Assembly: GCA_946480555.1 (NCBI GenBank)
Contig: CAMLLE010000285.1
Span: 1 to 5,194, forward strand
Length of the DNA: 5,194 nucleotides
Reading direction: 5' to 3'
Origin: an uncultured Verrucomicrobia subdivision 3 bacterium
GTDB taxonomy: Bacteria; Verrucomicrobiota; Verrucomicrobiae; Limisphaerales; CAMLLE01
This document shows positions 1 to 5,194 of this stretch, piece after piece. How positions within the stretch are numbered: the first letter of the stretch is position 1; the number at the start of each line of letters is the position of its first letter. The translations under genes were made by a program, and so were the position numbers. The notes beneath the pieces are model-generated. The model did not search any database. It was not told the origin of the DNA and was given only the letters and a program-made list of their open reading frames with translations.

Positions 1-2
1 TT

Positions 3-26
3 CCTCCGCGCCTCTGCGCCTCCGCG
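3..26 (-). repeat. 8-bp-period tandem repeat, CGCRGAGG family, three units
   Basis: Three adjacent 8-bp units read CCTCCGCG, CCTCTGCG, CCTCCGCG on the + strand, which is CGCGGAGG/CGCAGAGG on the - strand. They differ at one position only. The block sits at the window edge, so more units may lie upstream. The same unit, with A for G at the variable site (CGCAAAGG), recurs at 2883-2914 and, inverted, at 2999-3029, so I treat the three blocks as one family. I recall such CGCAGAGGCGCAGAG-like strings between genes in Verrucomicrobiota and some other bacteria. That is memory, not a search. No coding role is seen. Confidence 0.6.
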
Positions 27-156
27 GTGAGATGATCCGGAAATGAATTTGGAGGAACGCTATAGAACTGCCGGTCCAATTTATACTTCCGATTCCGATT
101 GGAAATGGAATGCTCGCCGCATGAACGTTCGCGCATGCTGCGCGGGCTGAAGAACC

Positions 157-162
157 GAGGTG
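157..162 (+). promoter_or_regulatory. Ribosome binding site of the zinc-ribbon protein gene
   Basis: GAGGTG lies 4 bases before the ATG at 167 (GAGG at 157-160 is 6 bases away), a usable Shine-Dalgarno match. It supports the 167 start over the overlapping frame that opens at 99. It is the clearest ribosome binding site in the window; the other two starts visible here have no good match. Confidence 0.5.
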
Positions 163-166
163 AATT

Positions 167-526
167 ATGGGCCTATTTTGGGAACTCTACCGTGAATGCC
201 AGTTCACGGACGTGCAATCCGAAGCCGCGACCGCGAAGAACATGTCCGTCCGCTTGCGGCGTGATGTGGACCAGCTCCGGCGCCAGGTTGACACCATGGC
301 TCTCGCGAATCAGGCGATGTGGGAAATCCTCCGCGACAAACTCGGCGTGCCAGAGGATGTGCTGCTGCAGAAGATGCAGGAGATCGATCTGCGCGACAGG
401 CAGGCGGACGGTAAAATGACGCCCTCTCCCGTGAGCTGCCCGGACTGCGCAAGGCTGAACAACAGCGCGCGCGCAACCTGCATCTACTGCGGCTCTGCCA
501 TTCCGGGCGAACGCACGCCGGAGTAA
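167..526 (+). CDS. Small coiled-coil protein with C-terminal zinc ribbon, function unknown
   Basis: Encodes 119 residues. The first ~45 residues are polar and charged, with a heptad-like run (about 18-48, including RLRRDVDQLRRQVDTM) that suggests a short coiled coil. Residues 50-82 (AMWEILRDKLGVPEDVLL and on to EIDLRDRQADGKM) look like a compact helical segment and resemble hypothetical proteins I recall from Verrucomicrobiota and Planctomycetota. The C-terminus has Cys91, Cys94, Cys105 and Cys108 in a CPDC-X10-CIYC pattern, a typical zinc-ribbon knuckle pair, so one structural Zn is expected. There is no signal peptide or membrane segment, so it is probably cytoplasmic. The start is supported by GAGGTG just upstream. 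It may be an adaptor or nucleic-acid or protein-binding factor, but nothing here assigns a role. It stands alone and converges on the beta-helix gene, with 17 bp between the stop codons. I am confident the gene is real and unsure of its function. Confidence 0.8.
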   Translation: MGLFWELYRECQFTDVQSEAATAKNMSVRLRRDVDQLRRQVDTMALANQAMWEILRDKLGVPEDVLLQKMQEIDLRDRQADGKMTPSPVSCPDCARLNNSARATCIYCGSAIPGERTPE

Positions 527-543
527 TCCGCCAGCGCTGCCGT

Positions 544-2010
544 TCATTCCATCGCGCCAACCCGAGGCGGCCTGGATGGTGACACCGGTTTCCCAACGAA
601 GTCGCGGCCTCCGTTGTTGGGAACTGGGATGCCCACGAAGGATTCCGAGTGCCCGGCAAATGAATAGCCGCGCACTGTTTCGAAACCGTTGCTGCCGCTT
701 CCCGGCTTCAATAACGGCGGGCAGTTCGTCGAGCCTTGCGGATCGAAAGGCGCATTCACATGCGTTCCGCAAAAGACGTTGTTCGTGAAGACGAAATTTT
801 CCGTCTTGCTGAAGTCATACGTCACACGGCCGTCCACGTAGAACAGATTGTTAAAGAACTTCACGTCCTTTGCGTTGCCGCCGTCCCATTCCGTGCAGAG
901 GATCATCGGCAGATTCTGGTTAGTGCCGATGTAGATTGTGTTGTTGTAAACGAGGGTGTTGCTGGAGCCGCCGCCGAATTGGAACACGCGCGCGGAGTTG
1001 ATGCCGTCGTTCTGGCTGATGTTGTAACGGATGATCGTGCCCTCGTTGTAGGAATGTCCCGGCGAACAGATCAGGAAGAAACCGCCTTCGTTGCCGTGGC
1101 TGTAGTTGTATTGGAAAACGGACCGGCGACAGAGGTAATCCGAATCAAATCCCTGCCCGTCCTTCGTGCCCTTGTAAGCGGAGACTTCGTTGAACTGAAT
1201 CAAGGTGTCGTCGCTCGCAAACGGCCAGATGCCCGCGGCGTAATCCTCGCAACGCATGCGGCCACCGCGAATCACATTGCGCTCCACCAACGCGCCGTTG
1301 CTGCCCCAGATTTTGATGCCATCGCCTCCGATGTCCTCCAGCAAGTTGCTCCGAATCACCACGCCGACGCTGCGCGCACGTCCAGCCGTGCGCTGACAAA
1401 TGCCGTTGCGATCGGTCCGAACGACGTGGCAGTTCTCGATCTGCAATCCGTCGAAGTGCGAGTTGTTGCCGCCGCGCGACTCAAAGTAAATCCCGCAGCC
1501 TTCGTGTTCCTTGCGCAAATCACCATTCACGTCGTGAACATAGAGATCGCGCACGCGAATGTGACGCATCTTTCCAAAGCCATCACTGACGATCCGGACG
1601 CCGGTGCGCCACGGTTCGCGCTGCTCGCCGTGATTGGTGATTTCCAAACCTTCCACCTCCCAGAATTCCACATTCCGCAGCAGCAACGTATCGAGCACTT
1701 TGCCTTCCCCATCCAGACGCGGCCGCGCGCCTTCGCCGAAAACGCCGATTGAAATCGGGCGAACCTCGCCGTTGGTGATCGCGCCGGAACCAACCGGCCT
1801 GAGCTGGCCGCTGTAACGCGTGCCGGCCTTGAACAGCAACCGATCGCCGGGTTGAAACACGTTCGTGTTCACCCGTTCAAGCGACTTCCACGCACGCTCA
1901 GCGGTCTGGCCATCGCGACGATCATCCCCACGCTCGGCATCGACGTGAAAGGTGGCGGCTGCGGACCTGAAGCCGGAGAGCACCGCGAGAGCAATCAAGA
2001 GAACTTTCAT
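544..2010 (-). CDS. Secreted right-handed parallel beta-helix protein (pectate-lyase-like fold)
   Basis: Encodes 488 residues. Residues 1-19 form a signal peptide: Lys2, a hydrophobic core at 3-11, and Ala-rich SAAA before a likely cut after Ala19. Export to the periplasm or beyond is therefore expected. The mature protein opens with FHVDAERGDDRRDGQ, then WKSLERVN and FQPGDRLLFKAGTRYSGQL (52-70), the usual opening of secreted beta-helix proteins. An asparagine ladder follows at residues 193, 222, 245, 274, 302, 330, 356, 387 and 410. The spacing is 23-31 residues, one helical coil per step. The end, DFVGKPVSPSRPPRVGAME, matches the closing D-x-x-G...GAxE motif of such proteins. This fold is common in polysaccharide lyases and some glycosidases, but I cannot name a substrate or catalytic residues. 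The start at 2010 is chosen because the signal peptide begins there. The frame runs 14 codons further upstream, but that stretch translates the 2023-2045 repeat. No Shine-Dalgarno sequence is evident. Confidence 0.88.
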   Translation of the reverse strand: MKVLLIALAVLSGFRSAAATFHVDAERGDDRRDGQTAERAWKSLERVNTNVFQPGDRLLFKAGTRYSGQLRPVGSGAITNGEVRPISIGVFGEGARPRLDGEGKVLDTLLLRNVEFWEVEGLEITNHGEQREPWRTGVRIVSDGFGKMRHIRVRDLYVHDVNGDLRKEHEGCGIYFESRGGNNSHFDGLQIENCHVVRTDRNGICQRTAGRARSVGVVIRSNLLEDIGGDGIKIWGSNGALVERNVIRGGRMRCEDYAAGIWPFASDDTLIQFNEVSAYKGTKDGQGFDSDYLCRRSVFQYNYSHGNEGGFFLICSPGHSYNEGTIIRYNISQNDGINSARVFQFGGGSSNTLVYNNTIYIGTNQNLPMILCTEWDGGNAKDVKFFNNLFYVDGRVTYDFSKTENFVFTNNVFCGTHVNAPFDPQGSTNCPPLLKPGSGSNGFETVRGYSFAGHSESFVGIPVPNNGGRDFVGKPVSPSRPPRVGAME

Positions 2011-2022
2011 TTTGAAAAACTG

Positions 2023-2045
2023 AACCACAGATGGACACGGATGGC
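2023..2045 (+). repeat. 10-bp-period repeat, CACRGATGGA family, left copy
   Basis: Two 10-bp units, CACAGATGGA (2026-2035) and CACGGATGGC (2036-2045), are preceded by AAC. Bases 2023-2042 match the reverse complement of 2287-2306 at 19 of 20 positions, so the two blocks form an inverted pair about 244 bp apart. This copy ends 12 bp before the start codon of the beta-helix gene and so probably lies in its mRNA leader, where it would be read as the reverse complement. I remember CCACGGATGGACACGGAT-type strings as frequent in Verrucomicrobiota genomes; this was not searched. Confidence 0.65.
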
Positions 2046-2185
2046 GCTGCAATATTCAATCACGCTGAATCCGAAGGTCTGCGGGCGCTGACAAGCTGTG
2101 GCCGTTCGACGACTCCGGAGTCTGTTTTCAATCCCAATCTTCCGCTCGTCTATTCGTGTTCGTCATCGATCGTGATCTCATCCGA

Positions 2186-2274
2186 GGTAGGGCGCATCGC
2201 TCCGCGTACGCCGCATGTCACGCTGCTGGACTCGCCTTCGTCACAACGGCGCGCACGGAGTGCCGCGCCCTACC
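2186..2274. repeat. 89-bp inverted-repeat element (REP/MITE-like)
   Basis: The ends are GGTAGGGCGC at 2186-2195 and its exact reverse complement GCGCCCTACC at 2265-2274. The arms extend to 28 bp each (2186-2213 and 2247-2274) with 22 of 28 positions matching. Pairing can resume just inside, with TGTCACG near 2216-2222 against CGTCACA near 2239-2245 (6 of 7). The whole unit could fold into a long imperfect hairpin around a central CTGCTGGACTCGCCTT segment. It has no open frame of its own and no evident target-site duplication. Its size and shape fit a REP-like or miniature non-autonomous element. I recall similar GGTAGGGCGC...GCGCCCTACC units from Verrucomicrobiota, without having searched. 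It lies in the spacer between two divergent genes and could affect either promoter. Confidence 0.65.
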
Positions 2275-2283
2275 AACGCAGTT

Positions 2284-2306
2284 CGTATCCGTGTCCATCC
2301 GTGGTT
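2284..2306 (-). repeat. 10-bp-period repeat, CACRGATGGA family, right inverted copy
   Basis: Read on the - strand it gives AACCACGGATGGACACGGAT (2306 down to 2287), built of the 10-bp unit CACGGATGGA followed by CACGGATACG. It differs from the copy at 2023-2042 by one base in 20 and is in the opposite orientation. It begins 10 bp after the 89-bp inverted-repeat element, so that element is bracketed by the pair. Confidence 0.65.
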
Positions 2307-2410
2307 GAACTTCCATGCAGACGAATCGCGATGCGTCCAAGTTTCGCTGAGGCGAGCGCGCATGATAACGAAATGGAGGCCGTACTGCACTGGGGCGAGT
2401 TCGCCAGTTG

Positions 2411-2429
2411 AAGAGCCTTGCGCTCTTTT
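2411..2429 (+). other. Small hairpin with T-run in the leader of the DUF1232-like gene
   Basis: AAGAGC (2411-2416) and GCTCTT (2422-2427) are perfect complements around a 5-base loop, and the right arm runs into TTTT (2426-2429). This resembles a very short intrinsic terminator or attenuator 25 bp upstream of the ATG at 2454. The stem is only six base pairs with three G/C pairs, so it would be weak and may be fortuitous. Confidence 0.25.
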
Positions 2430-2453
2430 CCCCGGCCAAGCTACAGTTCGCGC

Positions 2454-2858
2454 ATGGCTGAAATCGCTGAGTTTGTGAACCGCGGGGCCGCGTCCATCAC
2501 GCCTGGGATTGTGGAAAAACTGGTCCGCGCGCTGCCGCAATGGAAGCTGGAATTCACCCAGATTTATGAGCCGCTTTTCCCTCATCTTGGCGGCCAGCTG
2601 GATTTTCTCGCGAACGCCATCGAAGACTCCGCGGAAGGCGCTTACAAGGAACTCCCCTACTTCGCCATCGCACAGGCGGCGTTTGCCCTGATCTACGCGC
2701 ATAAGAAGGTCGGCATCATCCCCGACGCCGTGCTGAACCTCGGGCGCGCTGACGATTCCAGCGTTGTCCGCGCCGTGCTGATTCAGAACGAAAAAGCCTT
2801 CGCCATTTACGCTGCGGCGCAAGACATCGACTGGTCGAAGATCACGAGTCAGCCGTAG
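2454..2858 (+). CDS. DUF1232/YkvA-like small protein
   Basis: Encodes 134 residues. The diagnostic part is residues 69-104: a hydrophobic helix (YFAIAQAAFALIYAH) followed by KKVGIIPDAVLNLGRADDSSVV. The pattern I-P-D-x(5)-G-x-x-DD, with Asp100 and Asp101, matches the core of the DUF1232 (YkvA) family (P-x-D-x-I-P-D...G...DD). The N-terminal ~65 residues are helical and charged and are not recognised. There is no signal peptide. The central hydrophobic stretch is short and mixed, so membrane association is possible but not clear. The biochemical role of DUF1232 proteins is not established. The start at ATG 2454 is chosen because a sensible helical N-terminus begins there. An in-frame TTG at 2418 would add 12 residues read from the 2411-2429 hairpin. 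No strong ribosome binding site precedes either start. The gene stands alone, diverging from the beta-helix gene and converging on the debranching-enzyme gene. Confidence 0.75.
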   Translation: MAEIAEFVNRGAASITPGIVEKLVRALPQWKLEFTQIYEPLFPHLGGQLDFLANAIEDSAEGAYKELPYFAIAQAAFALIYAHKKVGIIPDAVLNLGRADDSSVVRAVLIQNEKAFAIYAAAQDIDWSKITSQP

Positions 2859-2882
2859 GGCCGTCGGATTTTCCAAGTCTTA

Positions 2883-2914
2883 ACGCAAAGGCGTGAAGGT
2901 CCGAAGACGCAAGG
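2883..2914 (+). repeat. 8-bp-period repeat, CGCAAAGG family, left block
   Basis: Four degenerate 8-bp units follow one another: ACGCAAAG, GCGTGAAG, GTCCGAAG, ACGCAAGG. Shifted by one base the unit is CGCAAAGG, one base from the CGCAGAGG unit at 3-26. Bases 2883-2913 match the reverse complement of 2999-3029 at 21 of 31 positions without gaps. The block begins 24 bp after the stop codon of the DUF1232-like gene and so would lie in its 3' untranslated region. Confidence 0.55.
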
Positions 2915-2998
2915 TTTTCAACGGATTTGCTCACCCAGGAATTGCACCTTTCGGCGATTGAATTTCCGCCGGGCAAATGTGGAGAAGTCGACATTCCC

Positions 2999-3029
2999 CT
3001 TGCGCAATTGCTCCTTTGTGGCTTTGCGT
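2999..3029 (-). repeat. 8-bp-period repeat, CGCAAAGG family, right inverted block
   Basis: On the - strand it reads as four 8-bp units, ACGCAAAG, CCACAAAG, GAGCAATT, GCGCAAGG; the third is the most eroded. It is the inverted partner of 2883-2913, with about 85 bp between them. It lies 31 bp downstream of the stop codon of the debranching-enzyme gene, so each convergent gene ends just before an outward-facing copy. The 85-bp interior (2914-2998) has no gene or recognisable motif. Confidence 0.5.
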
Positions 3030-3060
3030 AGGGTCCCGACTACATAGAGATTCCACAATT

Positions 3061-5194
3061 TCACCTGCCAGCATTCAATAGACTCCACACGCGCAGCACT
3101 TCAGTGGCGCCCCAAGCTTGTGCGTCGCAGCCGCGTTGACGATGAGGCGCGTCGCCGTCCAACACTTCCGGAACCTGGCCGAGACAGCCAGTGCGAAGGA
3201 GTTCATCAACGCTGCCCAGATAGGCGCGGGCAGCGGAGACAGCTTCTGGAGCAAAATCCCACGCACGCGCCAGCGCTTCGCAGAAGACGGGAAAAGTCCA
3301 CGTCCAGGCCGTTCCGTTGTGATATGCCGGTTTGCGGCGCGTGTCTTCGTCGCCTTCATAACGACCCCAGTAGGGTTCATGCGGGTTGTTCAACAGGCCG
3401 CCATGGTTTCCGACAACCGGCAGCGGCACGGAGACAGGCAGCGGCGCCAATGTCCGCAGCGCGCCGGGAACGATCAGATAACGCTGCGCTGCAGCCACAC
3501 AGCGGCGGGCGCGCTCACCCGTGATCAGTCCAAGAGAAATCAGGAACAGCGCATTGCTCCGCAGCGCGTCGCCAGCCGTCGCGTTTCCAGCCGAGGTTCC
3601 GGCAGATGCAATCAGGACATCGGAATACCAGCCGCGATCTTCGAGCCAGAAATACTTCTCCACAGATGCGAGGGCGCGATCGGCCAGGAGCTTCCAATGT
3701 TGTGCGTCGCTTCCGGAGCTCAATTGTGCGAGCTGTCGCAACAGACGAATCCAGAGCGCCTGGATCTCGATCGGATAACCTTCACGCGGCGTTCCCGCAG
3801 GATAGTTGGTATCCATCCACGTGAAATGGCTGGGACTCCAGATCAATGCCGAGTCTGCATCCATCCGAATACCGTTCGGCGTGCCGCGGATGTAATTCTC
3901 AGCAATGCTGATCAACACGTCCCGAATCGTGCGGCCGGTGCCGTCGATGCTGGAGGAGTAAATCTCGGATTCGTGGTGCGTGCTGCGCGAGAGTTCTTCG
4001 CAGATCACTCCGAACCAGAGCGGTGCGTCGGACGTATCGCGATTGGAGGCGTCCGAACCGTGGATGGTGTTGGGTAGCGTGCCGTCCTTTTCGAACCGGG
4101 CGAACGTCAGCGCAATTTGCCGCACCTCGTCCGCCATCCCGGCCGCGATCAATCCGCGCGCGCAAATAAACGTGTCGCGGCCCCAATCCAGGAACCATGG
4201 GTAGCCGGCGATGACAGTTTTGCCTTCACCGCGCCGGACAACGAATTGTTCCGCCGCGCGCCGCAACTGCGATTCGAAATCATCGGCGCGAAGGGCGGCG
4301 GAGGGCATGGCCTCGACTTTTGGTTCTTTCTCCGCACTGATGCAGAGCCAGCTGGAACTGCCTTTCGCCATCGGAATGTCGAACCAGCCCGGACTGTAGG
4401 CATCGCCGCTGCCCACCTGCCCGCGCGACGCTTCGATCAGATGCGGGATGTTCTCCACCCACTCCGGCTGCGCGTGGTATTCGCCCGAACTGGCGAACAC
4501 ACGAAGCTGACGATCGGATGCTGGCGTGAAAGCGAAACCACGGTGCGCACCATCGCGCAGCAAATGTGTGTTGGTCTGAAAATGAAACTCAGCGCCGCCG
4601 TTGCGCCGGGTTTCCGAATGGAAGTTCCGATCCTCAATGTCCACGCGCACGGTGAGCCGGACATCTGCACTTTCAGGCAGTTGCTTCCCGCTCGCATCGG
4701 CCGCGCTGGGACGAGAAAACTGAAGCCGGGTCGTATTCTCGCCGGGCAACATTTCGGCGCGAACTTCAATCTCAACCGTGCGTCCATCTCCCGCATTGGC
4801 CACAAACTTCCAAACGGCAGGCGGGCCAGCCGCAAACCGGGCCAACGATCTGAAATCAAGCGGCGAGATGAAGCCGTCCGCAACCACCCAGACGCGCACC
4901 CGCTTGGCAAACACATGCCGGTCCACGGGCAGGCTTGAGTGCAAGTTCGCGCCCAGCACGCAGTCATACTTCGACTGCACGCGCCCGAGATCGACGCCCA
5001 AACGCGCCATGCCGCCGATCCCATTCGTCAGCAGCACCAGGGAATCTACCGGCGGCAGCTTCTGCGAATCGAGCGCTTGCGGTTCAACGGCCAGAAACCG
5101 AATCGCGCCTTCCGCGTGCGGTTCGCCTTCGTCGTAGCGTTCCAGGTGAAGGGAGGCTTCGCCGACACATTCGCGCGGCGGAAAGCATGCGACA
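3061..5194 (-). CDS. Glycogen debranching enzyme (amylo-alpha-1,6-glucosidase, GH133-type), N-terminus beyond the window
   Basis: Hydrolyses alpha-1,6 branch-stub glucose in glycogen-type glucans in the cytoplasm. 710 residues are visible; the frame stays open to 5194, so the start is missing. Numbering here is from the first whole codon (5191-5193). Residues 54-92 (LLTNGIGGMARLGVDLGRV on to LPVDRHV) are the debranching-enzyme N-terminal motif. A beta-rich domain follows to about 290. The alpha/alpha-barrel catalytic domain then carries AGYPWFLDWGRDTF (329-342), TWMD (458-461), PREGYPIEIQALW (469-481), HNGTAWTW (625-632), GQVPE (672-676) and GCDAQAWGATEVLR (688-701). By comparison with TWMD and GLPE in eukaryotic debranching enzymes, Asp461 (codon 3811-3813) is the likely acid and Glu676 (3166-3168) the likely base. 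That mapping is inference. A GTG at 5035-5037 is unlikely as the start because it falls inside the LLTNG motif region and 52 sensible residues precede it. The protein is already as long as many single-module bacterial enzymes, so a further N-terminal module is plausible. The catalytic core looks intact. Confidence 0.92.
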   Translation of the reverse strand, partial: VACFPPRECVGEASLHLERYDEGEPHAEGAIRFLAVEPQALDSQKLPPVDSLVLLTNGIGGMARLGVDLGRVQSKYDCVLGANLHSSLPVDRHVFAKRVRVWVVADGFISPLDFRSLARFAAGPPAVWKFVANAGDGRTVEIEVRAEMLPGENTTRLQFSRPSAADASGKQLPESADVRLTVRVDIEDRNFHSETRRNGGAEFHFQTNTHLLRDGAHRGFAFTPASDRQLRVFASSGEYHAQPEWVENIPHLIEASRGQVGSGDAYSPGWFDIPMAKGSSSWLCISAEKEPKVEAMPSAALRADDFESQLRRAAEQFVVRRGEGKTVIAGYPWFLDWGRDTFICARGLIAAGMADEVRQIALTFARFEKDGTLPNTIHGSDASNRDTSDAPLWFGVICEELSRSTHHESEIYSSSIDGTGRTIRDVLISIAENYIRGTPNGIRMDADSALIWSPSHFTWMDTNYPAGTPREGYPIEIQALWIRLLRQLAQLSSGSDAQHWKLLADRALASVEKYFWLEDRGWYSDVLIASAGTSAGNATAGDALRSNALFLISLGLITGERARRCVAAAQRYLIVPGALRTLAPLPVSVPLPVVGNHGGLLNNPHEPYWGRYEGDEDTRRKPAYHNGTAWTWTFPVFCEALARAWDFAPEAVSAARAYLGSVDELLRTGCLGQVPEVLDGDAPHRQRGCDAQAWGATEVLRVWSLLNAGR

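Larger units (their letters stand above)
2011..2453. other. Gene-free divergent spacer filled with repeats
   Basis: This 443-bp stretch separates two divergently transcribed genes, so it should carry both promoters. I found no convincing -35/-10 pair for either. It contains a 10-bp-period repeat at 2023-2045, an 89-bp inverted-repeat element at 2186-2274, an inverted copy of the 10-bp-period repeat at 2284-2306 and a small hairpin at 2411-2429. Short open frames crossing it have no ribosome binding site or family features and mostly translate the repeats. Bases 2046-2185 and 2307-2410 show nothing I can name. Confidence 0.6.

Noticed and set aside
61..87. Promoter-like -10 boxes TATAGA (61-66) and TATACT (82-87) upstream of gene 1
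   Set aside because: Neither has a recognisable -35 at 16-18 bp. AT-rich hexamers like this are expected by chance, so no promoter is called.
87..98. Direct repeat TTCCGA-TTCCGA in the leader of gene 1
   Set aside because: Only two 6-bp copies with no further symmetry or second site; too short to support a regulator site.
99..419. Open frame overlapping the zinc-ribbon protein gene
   Set aside because: It has no Shine-Dalgarno sequence. Its translation is Arg/Ser/Cys-rich without structure, and the overlapping 167-526 frame has a zinc ribbon and a good ribosome binding site.
527..543. Possible bidirectional terminator in the 17-bp convergent gap (palindrome CAGCGCTG at 532-539)
   Set aside because: The palindrome has no loop room and no T-run on either strand.
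736..1752. Long open frame (338 codons) on the + strand inside the beta-helix gene
   Set aside because: It is antisense to a gene with a signal peptide, Asn ladder and closing motif. Its translation is Ala/Val/Asp-rich without domains and has no ribosome binding site. High GC content explains the missing stops.
2111..2122. Perfect 12-bp palindrome GACTCCGGAGTC upstream of the beta-helix gene
   Set aside because: About one such palindrome is expected by chance in a window this size, and its symmetry does not extend beyond 12 bp. It could still be an operator but nothing supports it.
2241..2876. A - strand open frame of 211 codons opposite the DUF1232-like gene
   Set aside because: It overlaps the recognised gene and its C-terminal part is translated from the intergenic repeats (for example VGRGTPCAPL from the 89-bp element).
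3028..3043. Possible terminator hairpin GTAG...CTAC after the debranching-enzyme gene
   Set aside because: The stem is only 4 bp with an 8-base loop and no T-run follows on the - strand.
3118..4938. Two long + strand open frames (3118-4077 and 4117-4938) inside the debranching-enzyme gene
   Set aside because: Both are antisense shadows of a gene whose catalytic motifs are clear on the - strand. Neither shows a recognisable family.
1..5194. CRISPR array, transposase, toxin-antitoxin or defence system
   Set aside because: The repeats are degenerate, short-period and without unique spacers of constant length. No protein in the window belongs to such systems.

Overview
The window looks like a piece of a GC-rich Gram-negative chromosome, most likely from the Verrucomicrobiota (Limisphaerales/Pedosphaera-like). 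That assignment is inference. It rests on the gene families present (a secreted right-handed beta-helix protein, a divergent glycogen debranching enzyme, a small coiled-coil/zinc-ribbon protein) and on intergenic repeats with 8-bp and 10-bp periods, of a kind I remember from that phylum. No database search was possible.

Layout. Bases 1-166 hold a short 8-bp-period repeat and the leader of gene 1. Gene 1 (167-526, +) encodes a 119-residue protein with a coiled-coil segment and a C-terminal four-cysteine zinc ribbon. It converges, with only 17 bp between stop codons, on gene 2 (544-2010, -), an exported 488-residue parallel beta-helix protein. Bases 2011-2453 are a divergent, gene-free spacer. 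It holds an 89-bp inverted-repeat element (2186-2274) bracketed by two oppositely oriented copies of a 10-bp-period repeat. Gene 3 (2454-2858, +) encodes a 134-residue DUF1232/YkvA-like protein. It converges on gene 4 across a 202-bp gap holding an inverted pair of 8-bp-period repeat blocks. Gene 4 (3061 to beyond 5194, -) is an amylo-alpha-1,6-glucosidase (glycogen debranching enzyme). Its start lies outside the window.

How the genes relate. Every neighbouring pair is convergent or divergent, so there is no multi-gene operon here. Two genes concern carbohydrates: intracellular glycogen turnover (gene 4) and probably extracellular glycan recognition or cleavage (gene 2). Nothing in the sequence ties them into one pathway. 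I see no tRNA, rRNA, CRISPR array, transposase, phage gene or defence module. The most unusual content is the set of degenerate short-period repeats that occupies nearly every gene-free gap, with inverted pairing in two of them. The main open questions are what those repeats do, what the beta-helix protein acts on, and whether the debranching enzyme is fused to a further N-terminal domain.
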